A stretch of 64,000 nucleotides of DNA, taken from positions 2,493,001 through 2,557,000 of the forward strand of contig JAFMOC010000159.1 in assembly GCA_019802505.1 (NCBI GenBank), read 5' to 3'. The notes below the pieces were generated by a model. That model had not been told where the DNA came from. It saw nothing but the letters and a program-made list of their open reading frames with translations, and did no database searches. This document shows, in pieces, positions 1-11,706 of the stretch. This DNA comes from Corydoras sp. C115 (lineage: Eukaryota > Chordata > Actinopteri > Siluriformes > Callichthyidae). Each line of letters opens with the position of its first letter. The first letter of the stretch is position 1. The position numbers were made by a program, and so were the translations under genes.

Positions 1-398
1 GAAACTGCTGTATCGCAATATAACTGACGATCGTGGAACACAGGAACAGGATGGAGTCCAGAGTTCAACACGGAGAGTGTTTAATTATCCAAAGCACTCG
101 GTAATAGACAATGATGCAAAACCGTTGATCGAAGCAGCGCGACCGCGATGAAGGCAATCGCCAGCGCCGCTGAGAAGAAGAAACAATCGCAAATCCAAAT
201 ACAATAATCCAAGCACGAGAGCAGAAGGGTGAGTAAACACGAACTAACGTGAGGAGATGATGGAAACGGAAGCTATAAATAGGGAGAAACCGGAAAAACC
301 AATAAGGAAACGGAAGTTAGAACTCTGGAGATGGAGGGCTGTCCTGAGTCTGTGCAAAGCGATCCCCAGGGTGGCCCACAGAGGGAACTGATGTGACA
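1..398 (-). mobile_element. Probable LTR remnant, 5' part in minus orientation
   Basis: On the minus strand the block begins at 398 with TGTCAC, the TGT start typical of the other LTRs in this window. It carries a TATA-like CTATTTATAG (plus 272-282, ctataaatagg) at an LTR-like distance. The other LTR end is not seen and probably lies left of the window. No gag or pol is visible beside it, so it may be a solo LTR or the edge of an element. The family is not recognised. Confidence 0.4.
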
Positions 399-479
399 AG
401 AACATTTAATGTTGCTTGTTATGACAAATAACATTATGGCTGTAATAATCACACCATTTCGTCTTATATTCTCTCTCTC

Positions 480-480
<1 letters not shown>

Positions 481-550
<70 letters not shown>
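481..550. repeat. (TA)n/(CA)n microsatellite
   Basis: About 12 bases of TA dinucleotides run into roughly 29 CA dinucleotides. The stretch from here to about 950 is AT-rich and holds no gene or repeat that I recognise. Confidence 0.95.
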
Positions 551-553
<3 letters not shown>

Positions 554-949
554 AACACACTTATCAAGGAGATCCTCTTTAATTACTGTATTATAATGCT
601 TAATTATGATCCTGCATGCTTTGTGCTGATAAACCACAGAGACACATGCTACAGGAAATTGTCAACAAAAAAAAGAACCTCATTATTTTTTCTTTGAATT
701 ATGTTTGTGTGCAACCTTTTTCCAATTTACTGATAGCTTTGCTGCAAAAGGTTAGAGGCACCACATTGCTAAATTACAGGTTTTTCTATTCTTAGTTTTT
801 TAATACCATAGGAAAACATAACTGTCAGAATTTTACTCAAAGTTTTGTTTTCAATGTGGTGCCTAAAAGCCTCTTTTAGGCACCTCTTCCCTGCTCTTAG
901 CAGTTGCCATGTGTTGTGTGAGGGAGTGCCACGCTAGCTTTTAGGCAGG

Positions 950-2665
950 CAGTAATGATTTTCCTTACAAGGATGTATCATCTTGTAACACAGAAAAAGC
1001 TTGAAATACTTATGAGGCATTTCAAGCAGCTGGAAAAGACTTTCTGGAGTGGGCTTTGTAATTTTGCAGACTGTTTACATACACAAAAATTTTCCCGTTC
1101 TGCCCCCTGGTTTACGCCCGAACTTCGGCTCATAAAAGCGAAAGGACGGCAACTTGAGTGGCTGCAAAGGAAAACTGGACTTCTTCTTCATAAAGACGTA
1201 CAAAAATCATGTGCTACACTATAAGAACTGTATTGCTCAGACTAAATCCAATTACTACACTGACATAATCTGTTCTAATGAAGGTAATTCCAAGTCTCAT
1301 TATTCTCACTATATAAAAGTATTACTCAAGCCCCAGATTCTCTTCCATCTCACCAGTACTCAACTGATTTCTGTAACTCATTAATGTCATTCTTTAATGA
1401 AAATTTACCACAATCTTAGTTTACAACCCATTTCCAGCTTTATCTCTGAATTCTCTCCTCCCGCTCATTCTTTCTCTATCTTTCATCTTTCTACCTCTGA
1501 AATCTCAGATATCATCTAGAAAATGAAGCCATTCACATGTCATTTATATCCTATCCCCTCAGTGCTGGTGAAAGCTTTTCTCTCCTCATTAGTCCCTATC
1601 ATTTCTACCATTATCCATTCCTCTCTTTCCATTGGAGCTATCCCAGCTTCTTTTAAAATTGCTGTAATAACTAATTTCAATAATCTACAGTCAATTTCTA
1701 ATTTTAGCATCTCAACTCCACACCCATCCCATAATAAATGTATGAACAACTCCAATCTGGTTTCTGTCCCCACCATAGTACAGAAACTGCTTTGATAAAA
1801 GTCACAAATGACCTCATCATGGCAGCTGATTCTGGTTTACATTCTATTCTTATCTTTCTAGATTTAAGTGCTGCATTTGACACCATTTGTCACGCCACCC
1901 TCCTCAATAGACTATCGTCCTTTGGTATCACTCAGACTCCCCTAAAATGGTTTCAATCTCATATTTATAACATTACCCAGTCTGCTGATTTCCACTTACA
2001 TAATATCAGTCATTTTTGTCCCTTTCTCACTCCACATACCTCTGCCATCCTCATTCATAGCCTAGTCACTTCCCATCTCGATTATAGCAACTCCCTTCTT
2101 TTCGGTCTTTCACACAAATGTTTTCATAAGCTTCAATTGTTCCAAAACTCTGCTGCCCCCTTCATTACTAGAACCCCTTCCTTCCACCACATCACTCCTG
2201 TTCTGTCACAGCACCACTGGCTCACAGTCAAGTTCTTTATTGAATACAAAATTATTTTTCTCACTTTCAAGGCTATTAATAATCTTGCTCTACCTTATCT
2301 GTCCAATCTTCTTAATACTGCTACCCCGTCTCGCACTCTCAGAGCTTCCTCCTTGATTCACCTGTATGTTCCCCTGCTCGTCTCGCCACCATGGGGAGAA
2401 AAGCTTTTAGTCGCTCTGCTCCCCTACTTTGGAATACTTTGCCACTTGATATTAGAAACATGGACTCACTTGTACAGTTCATATCCCTCACTCAAGATGT
2501 GTCTATTTAAGAGACCTGATTAGTCCTTTGCTGTGCTATATTTTTAATCTGTTTTTTAAATAGCTGTTTGTTTGTTTATTTCCATATGTTGTCTGTTTGT
2601 ATGGTGTCCTTGAGTGGCCAGAAAGGCTCATATGTAAATGAATGTATTATTTCATTATTTATTAT
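950..2665 (+). mobile_element. Decayed L2/CR1-type LINE fragment
   Basis: Plus-strand frames carry non-LTR retrotransposon sequence with frameshifts. At 1090-1260 lies the segment after the endonuclease (SAPWFTPELRLIKAKGRQLE, then KSNYY). At 1738-1960 lies the start of the reverse transcriptase (SGFCPHHSTETALIKVTNDL, then the palm motif FLDLSAAFDT). From about 2035 comes the C-terminal region (DYSNSLLFGLSHKCFHKLQL, then the FKAINNLALPYLSNLL block). The part of the RT that holds the YADD box is missing, because residues just after the palm motif jump straight to the C-terminal region near 1985-2035. The order and motifs match teleost L2-like LINEs. The copy is dead, and its 3' end fades into AT-rich sequence at about 2665. 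Confidence 0.75.
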
Positions 2666-3285
2666 TAATTAAAAGCTACTTCAAAAGCTACCTAAAAGGT
2701 CTTTTTAAAATGAACACAATGCTTAAGTAGTAACAGCATTTTGTAACCATCACTGACAAAAAGGCTAATTTTACTTTAGCTTGGTTACTATAGTAAGCCA
2801 AGAAATGATTTGTATAGAAGTTACTAAAAAGATTCAAGACTGTGATGGCTTTTTGTGGATATGTGCCAGATTTACATATGCCAGTCTGATATTTCCTGCA
2901 TTACAGTTTAATGAAACGTGGATAAATAGGAGAGCAACAAAGTAGAAAGTAATGCTTCATTTCCTGTTCCACGAATCCTTTTTTCAGACAAGGTCTCTTT
3001 AAGTAGGTCTGTGTGTGTGTGTGTGTGTGTGTGAGTGCAGAAATGGTGGGTGCTTTGGAGTACAAAGTTACACCTACCAAGTCCTAGCTGAGATTCCTTT
3101 GGTTGTAGAAAACTCTCTAAACAGGTTTGTACTCGCTTCCTCTTCTTCGCTGCCTGTCTGCACTCCAGTTTTATTATTATAAGATTGTTTCCTGAATCGA
3201 ACACAGGTATACTTTGCATGGTTAAAGGTATGGTTAGGATTTAATTTGTTTTATTGGTAATGGAATGGTATGTTTTTTATTTTGC
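2666..3285. other. AT-rich intergenic stretch with a (GT)n tract
   Basis: No gene is recognised. A (GT)n microsatellite lies at about 3011-3032, and the only sizeable frame over it looks like chance. Confidence 0.6.
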
Positions 3286-3289
3286 TTTT

Positions 3290-4160
3290 ATTGTTGGTTT
3301 GTATGGGTTTGTTCATTGACAGTGGTATGAGAGCGACAGTTTATGCCATTAAGCCAATATTTAAAATTTATCTCTTTGATTCTTCAAGCTGACCATTTTC
3401 AGTAGAGTGCATGGGGGTACTGAAAAAGTATAATTAAGAATGTAAATGTGTAAACAGTTGTTTACAAATGGACTTTTAAATTAACAATAGCAAGATATGA
3501 AGTTTTAAAATTTGTGAATGTATTTTGGAACAGAACTATTTTCAGCAACGCGAAAACACATATTTGCTATTTTCAGTCCTGATTTGCAACTATTTTTTAT
3601 GTTAATTATCTTATTTATTTGGGTAAAAATATAACACTCCTGCTTGGTATGCTTTTAATCAATTAAAGTAAAACTTTACAGTAGCATTTATTGTAGGTTT
3701 GTAGGGTTTATGTTCATTGACAGTGGTATGAGAGCCACAGTTTATGCCACAGATATTTAAAATTTATCTTTTTGATTATTTAAGCTGAAACCTTTAAGTA
3801 GAGATCATAGAGGCAATTAGGAACTTAAAAAGTATAATTAAGAATGTAAATGTGTTAACAGTTGTTTTCATATGGACATTAAACGCAACAATAGATAACA
3901 AGGTACAGAGCTTTTTAATTTGTGGATTTATTTTAGAACAGAACCATTTTCAGCATAACAAAAAAACATAACTTTGCTGATTTGATTGATATACCTTTAT
4001 TAGTCTCACCATGGGGAAATCTTTTCAATTTATTAATCAATTTATAATTTTTTAAGTAAAAAAATTAAGCACATGGCTATCTTATTTATTTGGGTCAATT
4101 TATCATACCCCAGCTGATATGCTGTCTGATCTTAATCAATTAAAGCAAAACCTAACAGTC
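3290..4160. repeat. Imperfect tandem duplication, two units of about 0.4 kb
   Basis: The block starting gttcattgacagtggtatga at 3311 recurs at 3712. Many following stretches recur in the same order (aaaagtataattaagaatgt, cttatttatttgggt). The second unit is about 70 bp longer, with an insert near 3980-4050. It has no coding potential. Confidence 0.7.
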
Positions 4161-4477
4161 TGCTTGTTTTTATAGTCATATATTGGACATATTAATGTAT
4201 TATTGAGCATTTATTATGCAAAAAATATGCAAAACAGATATGTAAGAAATGCATATAAAATTAGTTTCCTGCATATTTTATTTTATGATTTTAATTTATT
4301 TAAATCCGGTTTGCTAAACCTTAATAAAAATGCCTTAATCTTCACTAATGAGTTGCTCTTGTCATTCCTTTCCAGTCCACGTTAATTGTTTTAAAGCCAG
4401 ACAAAAAAAAGATCCATAAACCTAACTAAGCTCAAGAATATGGTTTTATATAACAAGAAGAAGAAGAAGAAGAAGAA

Positions 4478-4830
4478 AGGTTGGCATGGTGGCGTAGTGA
4501 TTAGAAAATTTGACTATTACTGCTGGGGATCCAGGTTCAAATCATGTTCTCCCCGTGTCCTTGTGGGCTTCCTCTGGGTTCTCAGGTTTCCTCCCACAAT
4601 ACAAAAAAACACATGGATTCAAGGTGAATTGGCTGCTCTAAATTGATCCTATATAGTCTGTGTGTGTGTGTGTGTGTGTGAGTGATCGACTGTGCCAGTA
4701 TTTGCAGATAAATTGGCTCCTGGGTTTATCTACCCTTGACCTGAAACATTGCCCCCTGGATGGGCATCGGGAATTCCTCCCCAAGATGATCCTTATAGAG
4801 GATTAAGCCGAAGATAATGAATGAATGATT
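4478..4830 (+). mobile_element. tRNA-derived SINE, copy 1 (diverged)
   Basis: This is the diverged first copy of the window's dominant SINE. The family starts with a tRNA-like head that has an A box (GTGGCTTAGTGGTTAGCACG in good copies) and a B box (GGTTCGAATCCC). A body with ttctccccgtgt and tttcctcccacagtcc blocks follows, then an ATGA-type simple tail. Here the head is mutated (gtggcgtagtgattag), but the body and tail (aatgaatgaatga) are clear. Confidence 0.8.
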
Positions 4831-4844
4831 AAATGAATGATTAT

Positions 4845-5193
4845 AATCCATGCATCCATTATCTTCTGCTTTATCCTCTTTTAGGGTCGCGGGGGGGGGG
4901 GGGGGGGGGTTCCCCATGCTCATCCAGGGGAGAATGTCTTGGGCAGATACACCAAGGACAGGGCGCCAATCCATCGCTAGGCACACACTCACTCACACAA
5001 ACACTCTCTATATGGGGCAATTCAATTGACTTGATCCATGTTTTTGGACTGTGGGAGGAAACCAGAGAACCCTGAGGAAACACACGCGAACACGGGGAGA
5101 ACATGTAATCTCCACCCAGATTGGGATTCGAACCGGGAATCCCAAGCACGGAGAGGCGAACATGCTAATCACTAAGCTACCGTGCCACCCTGA
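4845..5193 (-). mobile_element. tRNA-derived SINE, copy 2, tail-to-tail with copy 1
   Basis: This is a full-length minus copy: 3' tail at 4845, B box (plus ggattcgaacc) at about 5124, A box (ctaatcactaagctaccgtg) at about 5166-5185. A run of some 20 G at 4890-4909 sits inside it and is prone to sequencing error. Its tail faces the tail of the previous copy. Confidence 0.85.
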
Positions 5194-5656
5194 ATAGTTA
5201 TAATATTTATAATAATATTAACACGTAGAGGACTGGTGTCCTGAATTTTTTTCATTGTCTTTTTTGTGACTATGGGTTTGCTCCAAGAGCTCCAATTTTA
5301 TCCCACAGTCCAAAGGCATATATCTCATGTGAATAAAGATACAAAATTACGCCTATGTATAAATGTTTATGTGAATGGATTTGTATTTGGATATGTTTCA
5401 TGAACGTCTGTGTCGTGAGTGTGTGGGGTGAATAAGGATAGTTTTATATTGTAGTATTATTATAGGTGTGTGTCTCTTTATTATATAATTAATAAATAGT
5501 TTCCAAACTTTTAATTGAATGCAATATAAGTTGTTCTGGTGAGCACATTTAGAATTAGTGCATGTGTTGGATATTTGTCCTAATTTCTCAATACTTAATT
5601 GCTTACTTTTGTGAGTTGTTATCTACAGTACACTGGCTTTTAAAAGTAGACAATCA

Positions 5657-6004
5657 TTCATTCATTCATTATCTCCCGCTTTATCCTCTATTAGGGTCGC
5701 GGTGGGGTTCCCCATGCCCATCCAGGGGAGAACGTTTCGGGCGCTGGGCAGATAGACCCAGAACAGGGCGCCAATCTATCGCTGGGCACACACTCACTCA
5801 CACAGACACACTCTATATGGGGCAATTTGGAGAATTCAATTGACTTGATCCATGTTTATGGACTGTGGGACGAAACCGGAGAACCCGGTGGAAACCCACG
5901 CGGACACGGGGAGAACATGGAAACTCCACCCAGATGGGGATTCGAACAAGGAACCCCTAGCGCTGAGAAGCGAACGTGCTAACCACTAAGCCACCGTGCC
6001 ACCC
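5657..6004 (-). mobile_element. tRNA-derived SINE, copy 3, with perfect target-site duplication
   Basis: This is a full-length minus copy flanked by a perfect 13-bp direct repeat, aagtagacaatca, at 5644-5656 and 6005-6017. The repeat fixes both ends and shows insertion by LINE-type target-primed reverse transcription. The B box (ggattcgaac) is at about 5939. Confidence 0.93.
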
Positions 6005-6017
6005 AAGTAGACAATCA

Positions 6018-6743
6018 AATCTATATTTTATTAAGTGTTAAATGTTTTTTTTTTTTTTTTTTTTTTGTAAAACATTTGCAGCATGTCTGTGAACAATGTG
6101 AAATTTAAGAATGTTTTGTACCCCCCCATTATCAACCAAAACCAGACCCACATGTCACCTGTCAGATGGCAATGAGATCAATACCATTTAAAACATTTTT
6201 CATTGCTTATGGTTGTCGTGCCCTTATCTATTAATAAAGCTTATTGTAAATAATTATTATTCTAAAGGCATTTGGTTTTGAGGATTGCAACGACAGAAAC
6301 TTGTCATTTGGTGTTTGATGATTGCTGATAATTGTCATTAATGGAGTTATTTCTCCACTCTTACTACACATAAGGCAATGCATTGCTGGGCAAGTGCGGG
6401 CAAGTGACATACCTCTACCCCTCCCCTTCTGTCCTTCTCATCCTGCTCCAGATAAAATAATTATTATTGTTCTTGCTCTCTCTTGTCCCTCTCACACACA
6501 CTCCTCCTCCAAGTCTTGCTCTCTTGCTTTTTTTTTACAACTCCTGGTGCAAGAGAACAAAACAGGCAGACAAGAAAGGGAGGGAGGGGAGTCTAGCTGA
6601 CACTGTTGATAGCACCAGAAGACCAGAAGTGAACACAGGATTTCTTGCTCTATGTTGTTTCTGAACAGCAGAAGTTTTTATTCTCACATATGGGCATCTA
6701 TCTCAGAAAGTTAAGGTTACATTGGATTTGGTTTTTCCTGTAG
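6018..6743. other. Intergenic or possible promoter region before the candidate tiam1 exon
   Basis: A poly-T run is at about 6044-6066 and a pyrimidine-rich stretch at 6405-6535. No gene is recognised. If 6784-6852 is a first exon, its promoter and 5' UTR lie here. An in-frame stop (taa, 6712-6714) lies upstream of that exon's ATG. Confidence 0.4.
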
Positions 6744-6783
6744 GGGTCAACTGCTTGTGACCCTACAACCTTTTAAGGTCGGG

Positions 6784-6852
6784 ATGTCTGTATTGTGGAG
6801 GAGCCGCAACACCAAGCGCTGCTCTGAGTCCATCTATAACATGCTGCAACTG
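6784..6852 (+). CDS. tiam1: Candidate alternative first coding exon of a short tiam1 isoform
   Basis: ATG at 6784 has G at -3 and opens 23 codons (MSVLWRSRNTKRCSESIYNM and LQL) that end exactly at a consensus donor, ctg|gtgagc (6852/6853), in phase 0. The next tiam1 exon (15953) starts in phase 0, so direct splicing would give an in-frame protein of about 656 residues holding only the DH-PH module and tail. The frame is closed upstream by taa at 6712-6714, as expected for a first exon. There is also an acceptor-like tag at 6741-6743, so an internal exon 6744-6852 is possible. Short TIAM proteins from internal promoters are known for TIAM2. I do not recognise the peptide itself, so this is an inference from phase and splice sites. 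Confidence 0.45.
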
Positions 6853-7658
6853 GTGAGCCAACATTTATGTGTGTTTGTGTGTGCACTGTTTAACATGTTT
6901 TGTAACGGCTGAATTTTACTAAACTCATAAATTCTCTGTTGCCTTTTCCTCTTAGTTTCAGGTTTTTATATTTTTTATATTTTCTTTTGCTAACGCAATT
7001 GAATCTGTACTTCAAAAACATGTAGCTCATTTCTTTGCCCATCATTGGCTGACTGGGTGTGTTAAGGGAGATTGTGATGAGCTGTCAGTCTGTTTTTCTC
7101 TGTTAAAGAAGGCCATGCAGCTGGCAGCCACAGCTGTCTCTTTGCTCCTGCTGTCCAGTTGGATCTGTTCCACCTCTGCAGTTAGTCTGGCTGGTGGAAA
7201 AGCTGACTTGATAGGGGCTTCAGCAATTACTTCTGTATTATGGATGAGAATTATGTTAGCACTTGTTTCAGGGTTCTGCATTGTGCTGATTTATACAATA
7301 ATGTCATCTGGTGTTTTTATGCGCCTGACAATATCCAGGATGTGCTCAGGCCACCTTACAGTAAGTTATTTAATTAGATAAATATTGTTTAAATGAATTT
7401 CCCATCCATAAAATCAACCCTAAATCACTTCATTAACTGTTTCTTTGAAGCATGGTTATGTAGAATGGCATAAAATACACTTGTTCGTCAGTTTGAAACA
7501 AATCATGATTCAACATCTGCATTAAAAAGAGTAACAGTCGTGACTGGTTAAGAGTGGACGTGTCTGGATGATTGAATATGTGTAATCCCATTGTGGCCTT
7601 GTTAAAAAAGTAAAAAAAAAATACTTAGTGCTAATAATAATAATACTTATTTCTTAGT
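6853..7658. other. No recognisable feature
   Basis: This would be intronic if the 6784 exon is real. A plus frame at 7115-7381 encodes a hydrophobic peptide, but it has no family resemblance and no convincing splice context. Confidence 0.4.
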
Positions 7659-7663
7659 GCTAC

Positions 7664-8827
7664 TGTCAGAGCTTGCTCTAAAAAGACGAGGATGCAGAAC
7701 AAAAAATGCAAGTTTATTGATAAACTTGAATAGCAGCGATGTGGAATGAGCATAAGGAGGCGAGAGGCAGGAGGAGCAATGTGGTGTACAGCAGCAGTAA
7801 GGCAGACGGGACTGATGACCAGGAGGATGATGCGGACCTGGATAACAGACAGAACAGAGCACACACCGAGCAAACAAACAACAAAATAAAACAGGGATAT
7901 AGATAGAAAGGGAAATACTGGAGAGGAAAATGCTACACTAACCACTGAATGAGAAGGAGGTAAAGGATAGATAGAAACACGAAGAGAGAAATACAGAAGA
8001 AACAGAGATTCTAGATAGGGTAGAGAGGTAGAGACTGAGGTGGTGAACTGAACGAGGCGGCAGCCGGAGAGAACCTAGAACGCACTGAGGGAGAGAGTAC
8101 AATAGAACGAACGAGGGAGATAGTGAGAGCGTTAGTAGTGGGAGAGAGTGAGAGCGTTAGTTCACCAATAGAGGAGAGGTAAGTAAGAAAGCGAGAAATG
8201 TTAGTAAAAGGTAGACACGTAGACGAACAACACAAACCACAGGTACGGATGTGCCAGAGGAGCGGGCTAGGGTGAGACCCAGACTCAACCCCAGCCAGCC
8301 GGGAACCAAACACCTGTGCAAACAAACAAGAACAAAAACTGCTCCAAACAAAAGACGAGAGATAAACAGGAAAAGGAGTGAGAACCCTATGGATAATGAC
8401 AGACCAAAAACTGGAGCAACGATAATAGGACGCAGACAACTCACACATGCACCTAAACACAAACTACACACTCAATAAAGGAAGAAGGGAAAGGAGGGGG
8501 AGGAACGAGTAAGCGGGTGGTCACCGGGAAGCACACAGAATCTAGGAATGAACTAAGTTAGTGAATCACACTCAAACTCACACTCACCAAACGCAAATAC
8601 ACACGGAAGTGACTAAGGCTAAAGAGGATCGGAGAAAAGATATCACGGAGATAATCGCTCGGTATGACTGTAAACAACAATACTTCGCACTCGAACAGTG
8701 AAACTGGAAGCCTGATAAAGCATAGCAAATAACCCGGAAATAATGAACCACACCTGGTGCACAGAAAGCGCGCGTTGACTAGAAGGTGGGGCTAAGGGAG
8801 CGCGTCGCTGCGCCGGGATTCCTGACA
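7664..8827 (-). repeat. 3' LTR of the sushi-type element
   Basis: In plus orientation it runs tgtcagagcttgctc...ggattcctgaca. It is 1164 bp against 969 bp for its partner: it carries about 190 bp extra around 7905-8095 and lacks about 10 bp near 7685. The TATA box is damaged (cctgataaagc against ccttataaagc in the partner). It keeps the exact 10-base sequence aatacttcgc (8679-8688) complementary to the primer site. Confidence 0.92.
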
Positions 8828-9129
8828 TAGCCACCCCCCCCAGAGAGATCGTCATGGGGGCACCAACGGGGACAACAGCAGACGGCCTCGTAGAACTAGC
8901 TTGGGGAGGACAGGAGTGGGAAAGGGAGCTACGGGTGACTCTGGAGGAGGTAAGTCAGAGACCGGGTGGGACGGTGGACGAGGTACCTCTGGGGTGTGTT
9001 GGGAGCGGGGGCGACCCCTAGGCCTGCCAGAAAGGGAACGGGCCTGCCTACCTCTCCGGAAAGAGGAACGAGGTGGCCTGCCTCGGGGTCAGGGAGCCGG
9101 GCATTGGGGGTGCGTCAAGTGAAACTGAT

Positions 9130-10080
9130 CTAAAAGTGCTTTGTCCAGAACTCAGAAGTCTTTTTCGTCCATGATCTCTCCTCAGGGCCGTAACCCTCCC
9201 AGTCCACCAAGTATTCAAGTCCAGAGTCAGTCCTACGTGAGTCTAATATACTGTCGATGGTGTATAGGGGACGGTTGTGGGGAAGTTCTTGGGACAGTAG
9301 CTGGTGGGTTGAAGGATGGAACGAGGGGGAAATTCTGAGTCGGGGAGGCAACTGGAGAGTAACAGTCACGTCGTTGACCTTCTTGATGATAGTGTAGGGT
9401 CCTATGTATCTCGCATTAAGCTTTTTGCAGCCCGGGATACGCAAGTCCTTAGTAGACAGGCAAACTTGGTCCCCAATCTGGTATGTGGGACCCTCACTCC
9501 TTCTGCGGTCAGCGAAGCGCTTAGTTTGGGCATTGCTCTCCGTAATGCGCTGGTGAATAGTTTCCCAGACGTTTTCACTTCTCCGGAACCATTTGTCTAC
9601 AACATTGAAAGGAGTAGGAGCCCAAGGGGCAAAGGGAGGTTGGAAACCCAGGATACATTGGAACGGGGTGATCCTCGTGCTGGAGCTTCTAAGGGAGTTA
9701 TGGGCGATCTCGGCCCAAGGGAGGAAGGTGGCCCAGTCGTGTTTGTTCCTCTGGCAATACGACCGGAGGAATTTACCCAGTTCCTGGTTGGTCCGTTCAC
9801 ACTGCCCGTTGCTCTCAGGGTAGTACCCTGAAGTCAGACTGATGGAGGTACCCAGCTTCTTGATAAAAGCCTCCCAGACAGCCGAGGTGAATTGAGGGCC
9901 TCTGTCTGAGACTATATCCTCTGGGAGACCAAAGTGACAAAAAATTTTGTGGAACAGGGTTTCTGCTGTCTGGAACGCTGAAGGCAGTGCAGGCAATGCG
10001 ATGAACTTCACCCCTTTGGAGAAGCGGTCCACAACGGAAAGGATAGTGGTGTTACCCTCAGAGACGGGAAGATCGGTCAC
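9130..10080 (-). pseudogene. Integrase core and chromodomain of the sushi-type element
   Basis: The frame carries the rve integrase core: first Asp just upstream of TDLPVSEGN, second Asp in SDRGPQFTS, and Glu in ESNGQCERTNQELG, giving a D,D-E set. A GPY-like region follows (GCKKLNARYIGPYTI), then a chromodomain (TIDSILDSRR, LEYLVDWEGYGPEERSW) that targets chromoviruses to chromatin. It is separated from the upstream pol frame only by a nonsense change: the codon after HHP at about 10102 reads TAG where the family has Trp before SHIAIDF. The protein would otherwise be continuous with the zinc-binding part of integrase. Confidence 0.9.
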
Positions 10081-10101
10081 GAAGTCAATAGCAATGTGAC
10101 T

Positions 10102-11706
10102 CTAAGGATGGTGTGGGACAGGTAGGGGCTTGAGTTTGCCTGCAGGTAGCTGACCGGGCACCTTAGAGGCCGCGCATGTGGCGCAAGAGGCGATGTCCCT
10201 GCTAATTTCTCCCCGCATGGCAGGCCACCAGTACTTGTGCCTGAGCTTATCGAAGGTGCGGTCGGCTCCTGGGTGACTCAAACTGGGGTTAGCGTGAGCC
10301 CACGAGATGAGTTGCTGGCGGAACTGAGGAGGAATGTAAGTCTTATTAGGAGGAGTTCTTAGCTTACTGGCTGGAGGTTCTGTGTTGTTGGCCTCTCGAA
10401 TCTCCTTGTCCAGCTCCCATGAAATAGTTTGGACGAACACTCGTGGTGGCAGGATAGATTTAACTGGGGTTACAGTCTTCTCCTGATCCTCGTAAAAGCG
10501 GGAGAGGAAACTCTGGCCGGTATGTGACAGTAAAATCAAATCTATTGAAAAATAGAGACCACCGAGCTTGACGGCATTAAGATGACGAGCTGATTTGAGG
10601 AATTCGAGGTTACGGTGGTCCGTAATGACTTGGACAGGAAAGTTAGCACCCATGAGCCAATGTCGCCACTCCTCAAAAGCCAGTTTTATGGCTAGCAGCT
10701 CCCGGTCTCCCACATGATAATTCTGTTCAGCAGGCATGAGTTTGCGAGAGAAGTACGCAATGGGATGCAGGATGATGGGAGAGATGGTGGCAGTCATGAT
10801 GTACAGGCTCCTCATCACCTCGTGGAGAATCCCAAGGCATAGGTAAATAGGGATGGTGCGGTGTGTAATGTTACCCATGATCTGGCCATTCACTCCCAAG
10901 ATGCGTTGTGGAGCCCTGAGAGGGACTACTGGGATCAGGAGTTTCTGCACCAGCCGGTCCTTGATAAAATCCCCTTCTGACCCAGAGTTGATCAGTGCCG
11001 CTACCAAACAAACGTTGGATTTGTGAGACAGTTGTATGTTGATGCAGGACTTGGACTTGTGGGTAGATATAGACGGGCTCACCTTAGGTGGTTTGGGGTC
11101 TTGTGTGAATGTCTTAGCCCTCTTCGCTCCTCCTGCTGCCTCTGCTCGCCTCGCCGGCCTGACGGGGCACTCCGGGAGTTGATGATCAGCCTCTCCACAG
11201 TACAGACAAAGATGGCGTCGGAGTCGCTCAATCCGTTGCTGTTCAGTCAGCCGTGTACGTCCCATCTCCATGGGCTCCTGACTAGAGGCGGTAGAGAACT
11301 GGTGGGGCTGACTGGAACGCGGGTGCTGGGTAGTCAGGGTAACATGGAAATCCATTTGAATCGCCAGCTCGATGAGTTCCTCCAAATTCATGTTTAATGA
11401 GCGATAAACGAGTTCTTTCTGAAGGTTGAGTATGAGACCGGTCTTAAACTGAGAAATGAGTGCTGTTTCGTTCCAGCCACTAGAGGCCGCCATCGTGCGG
11501 AACTTAAGGGAGTACTCCGCCACACTCCTCTTCCCTTGTGTGAGCTGCCGAAGCTCGTCCCCAGCCGAAACGGCATGACAAGAGCGATGAAACGTGCTTC
11601 GGAAAACCGTGAGGAAACATTGAAAGTTGTGAACCTCGGGGCCATATAGCCATCGCCCAAGAAGAGGCCTCACCTGTAAGCCAGGAGACAAGGAGTGCGA
11701 TGGCAT
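10102..11706 (-). pseudogene. Gag-protease-RNase H-integrase fusion left by deletion of reverse transcriptase
   Basis: The 534-codon frame holds in order: a retroviral-type Gag region (ELIELAIQMDF); a CCHC knuckle (CLYCGEADHQLPEC); a protease remnant in which the active-site D-S/T-G reads NSG (ALINSGSEGDFI); then a jump at about 10770-10860 to IAYFSRKLMPAEQNYHV of the RNase H connection; ITDHRNLEFL of RNase H; and the HHCC zinc finger of integrase (SLSHPGADRTFDKLRHKYWW...CATCAASK). The entire reverse transcriptase with its YxDD box is missing, yet the frame is kept. The frame ends in the TAG noted for the integrase entry. Confidence 0.88.

Noticed and set aside
273..560. Open frame through the (CA)n tract
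   Set aside because: It is a Cys-Val simple-repeat translation with no protein-like flanks.
7115..7381. Hydrophobic plus-strand frame resembling a signal peptide or membrane protein
   Set aside because: No family resemblance, no splice context, and AT-rich surroundings with the frame also open on the other strand.
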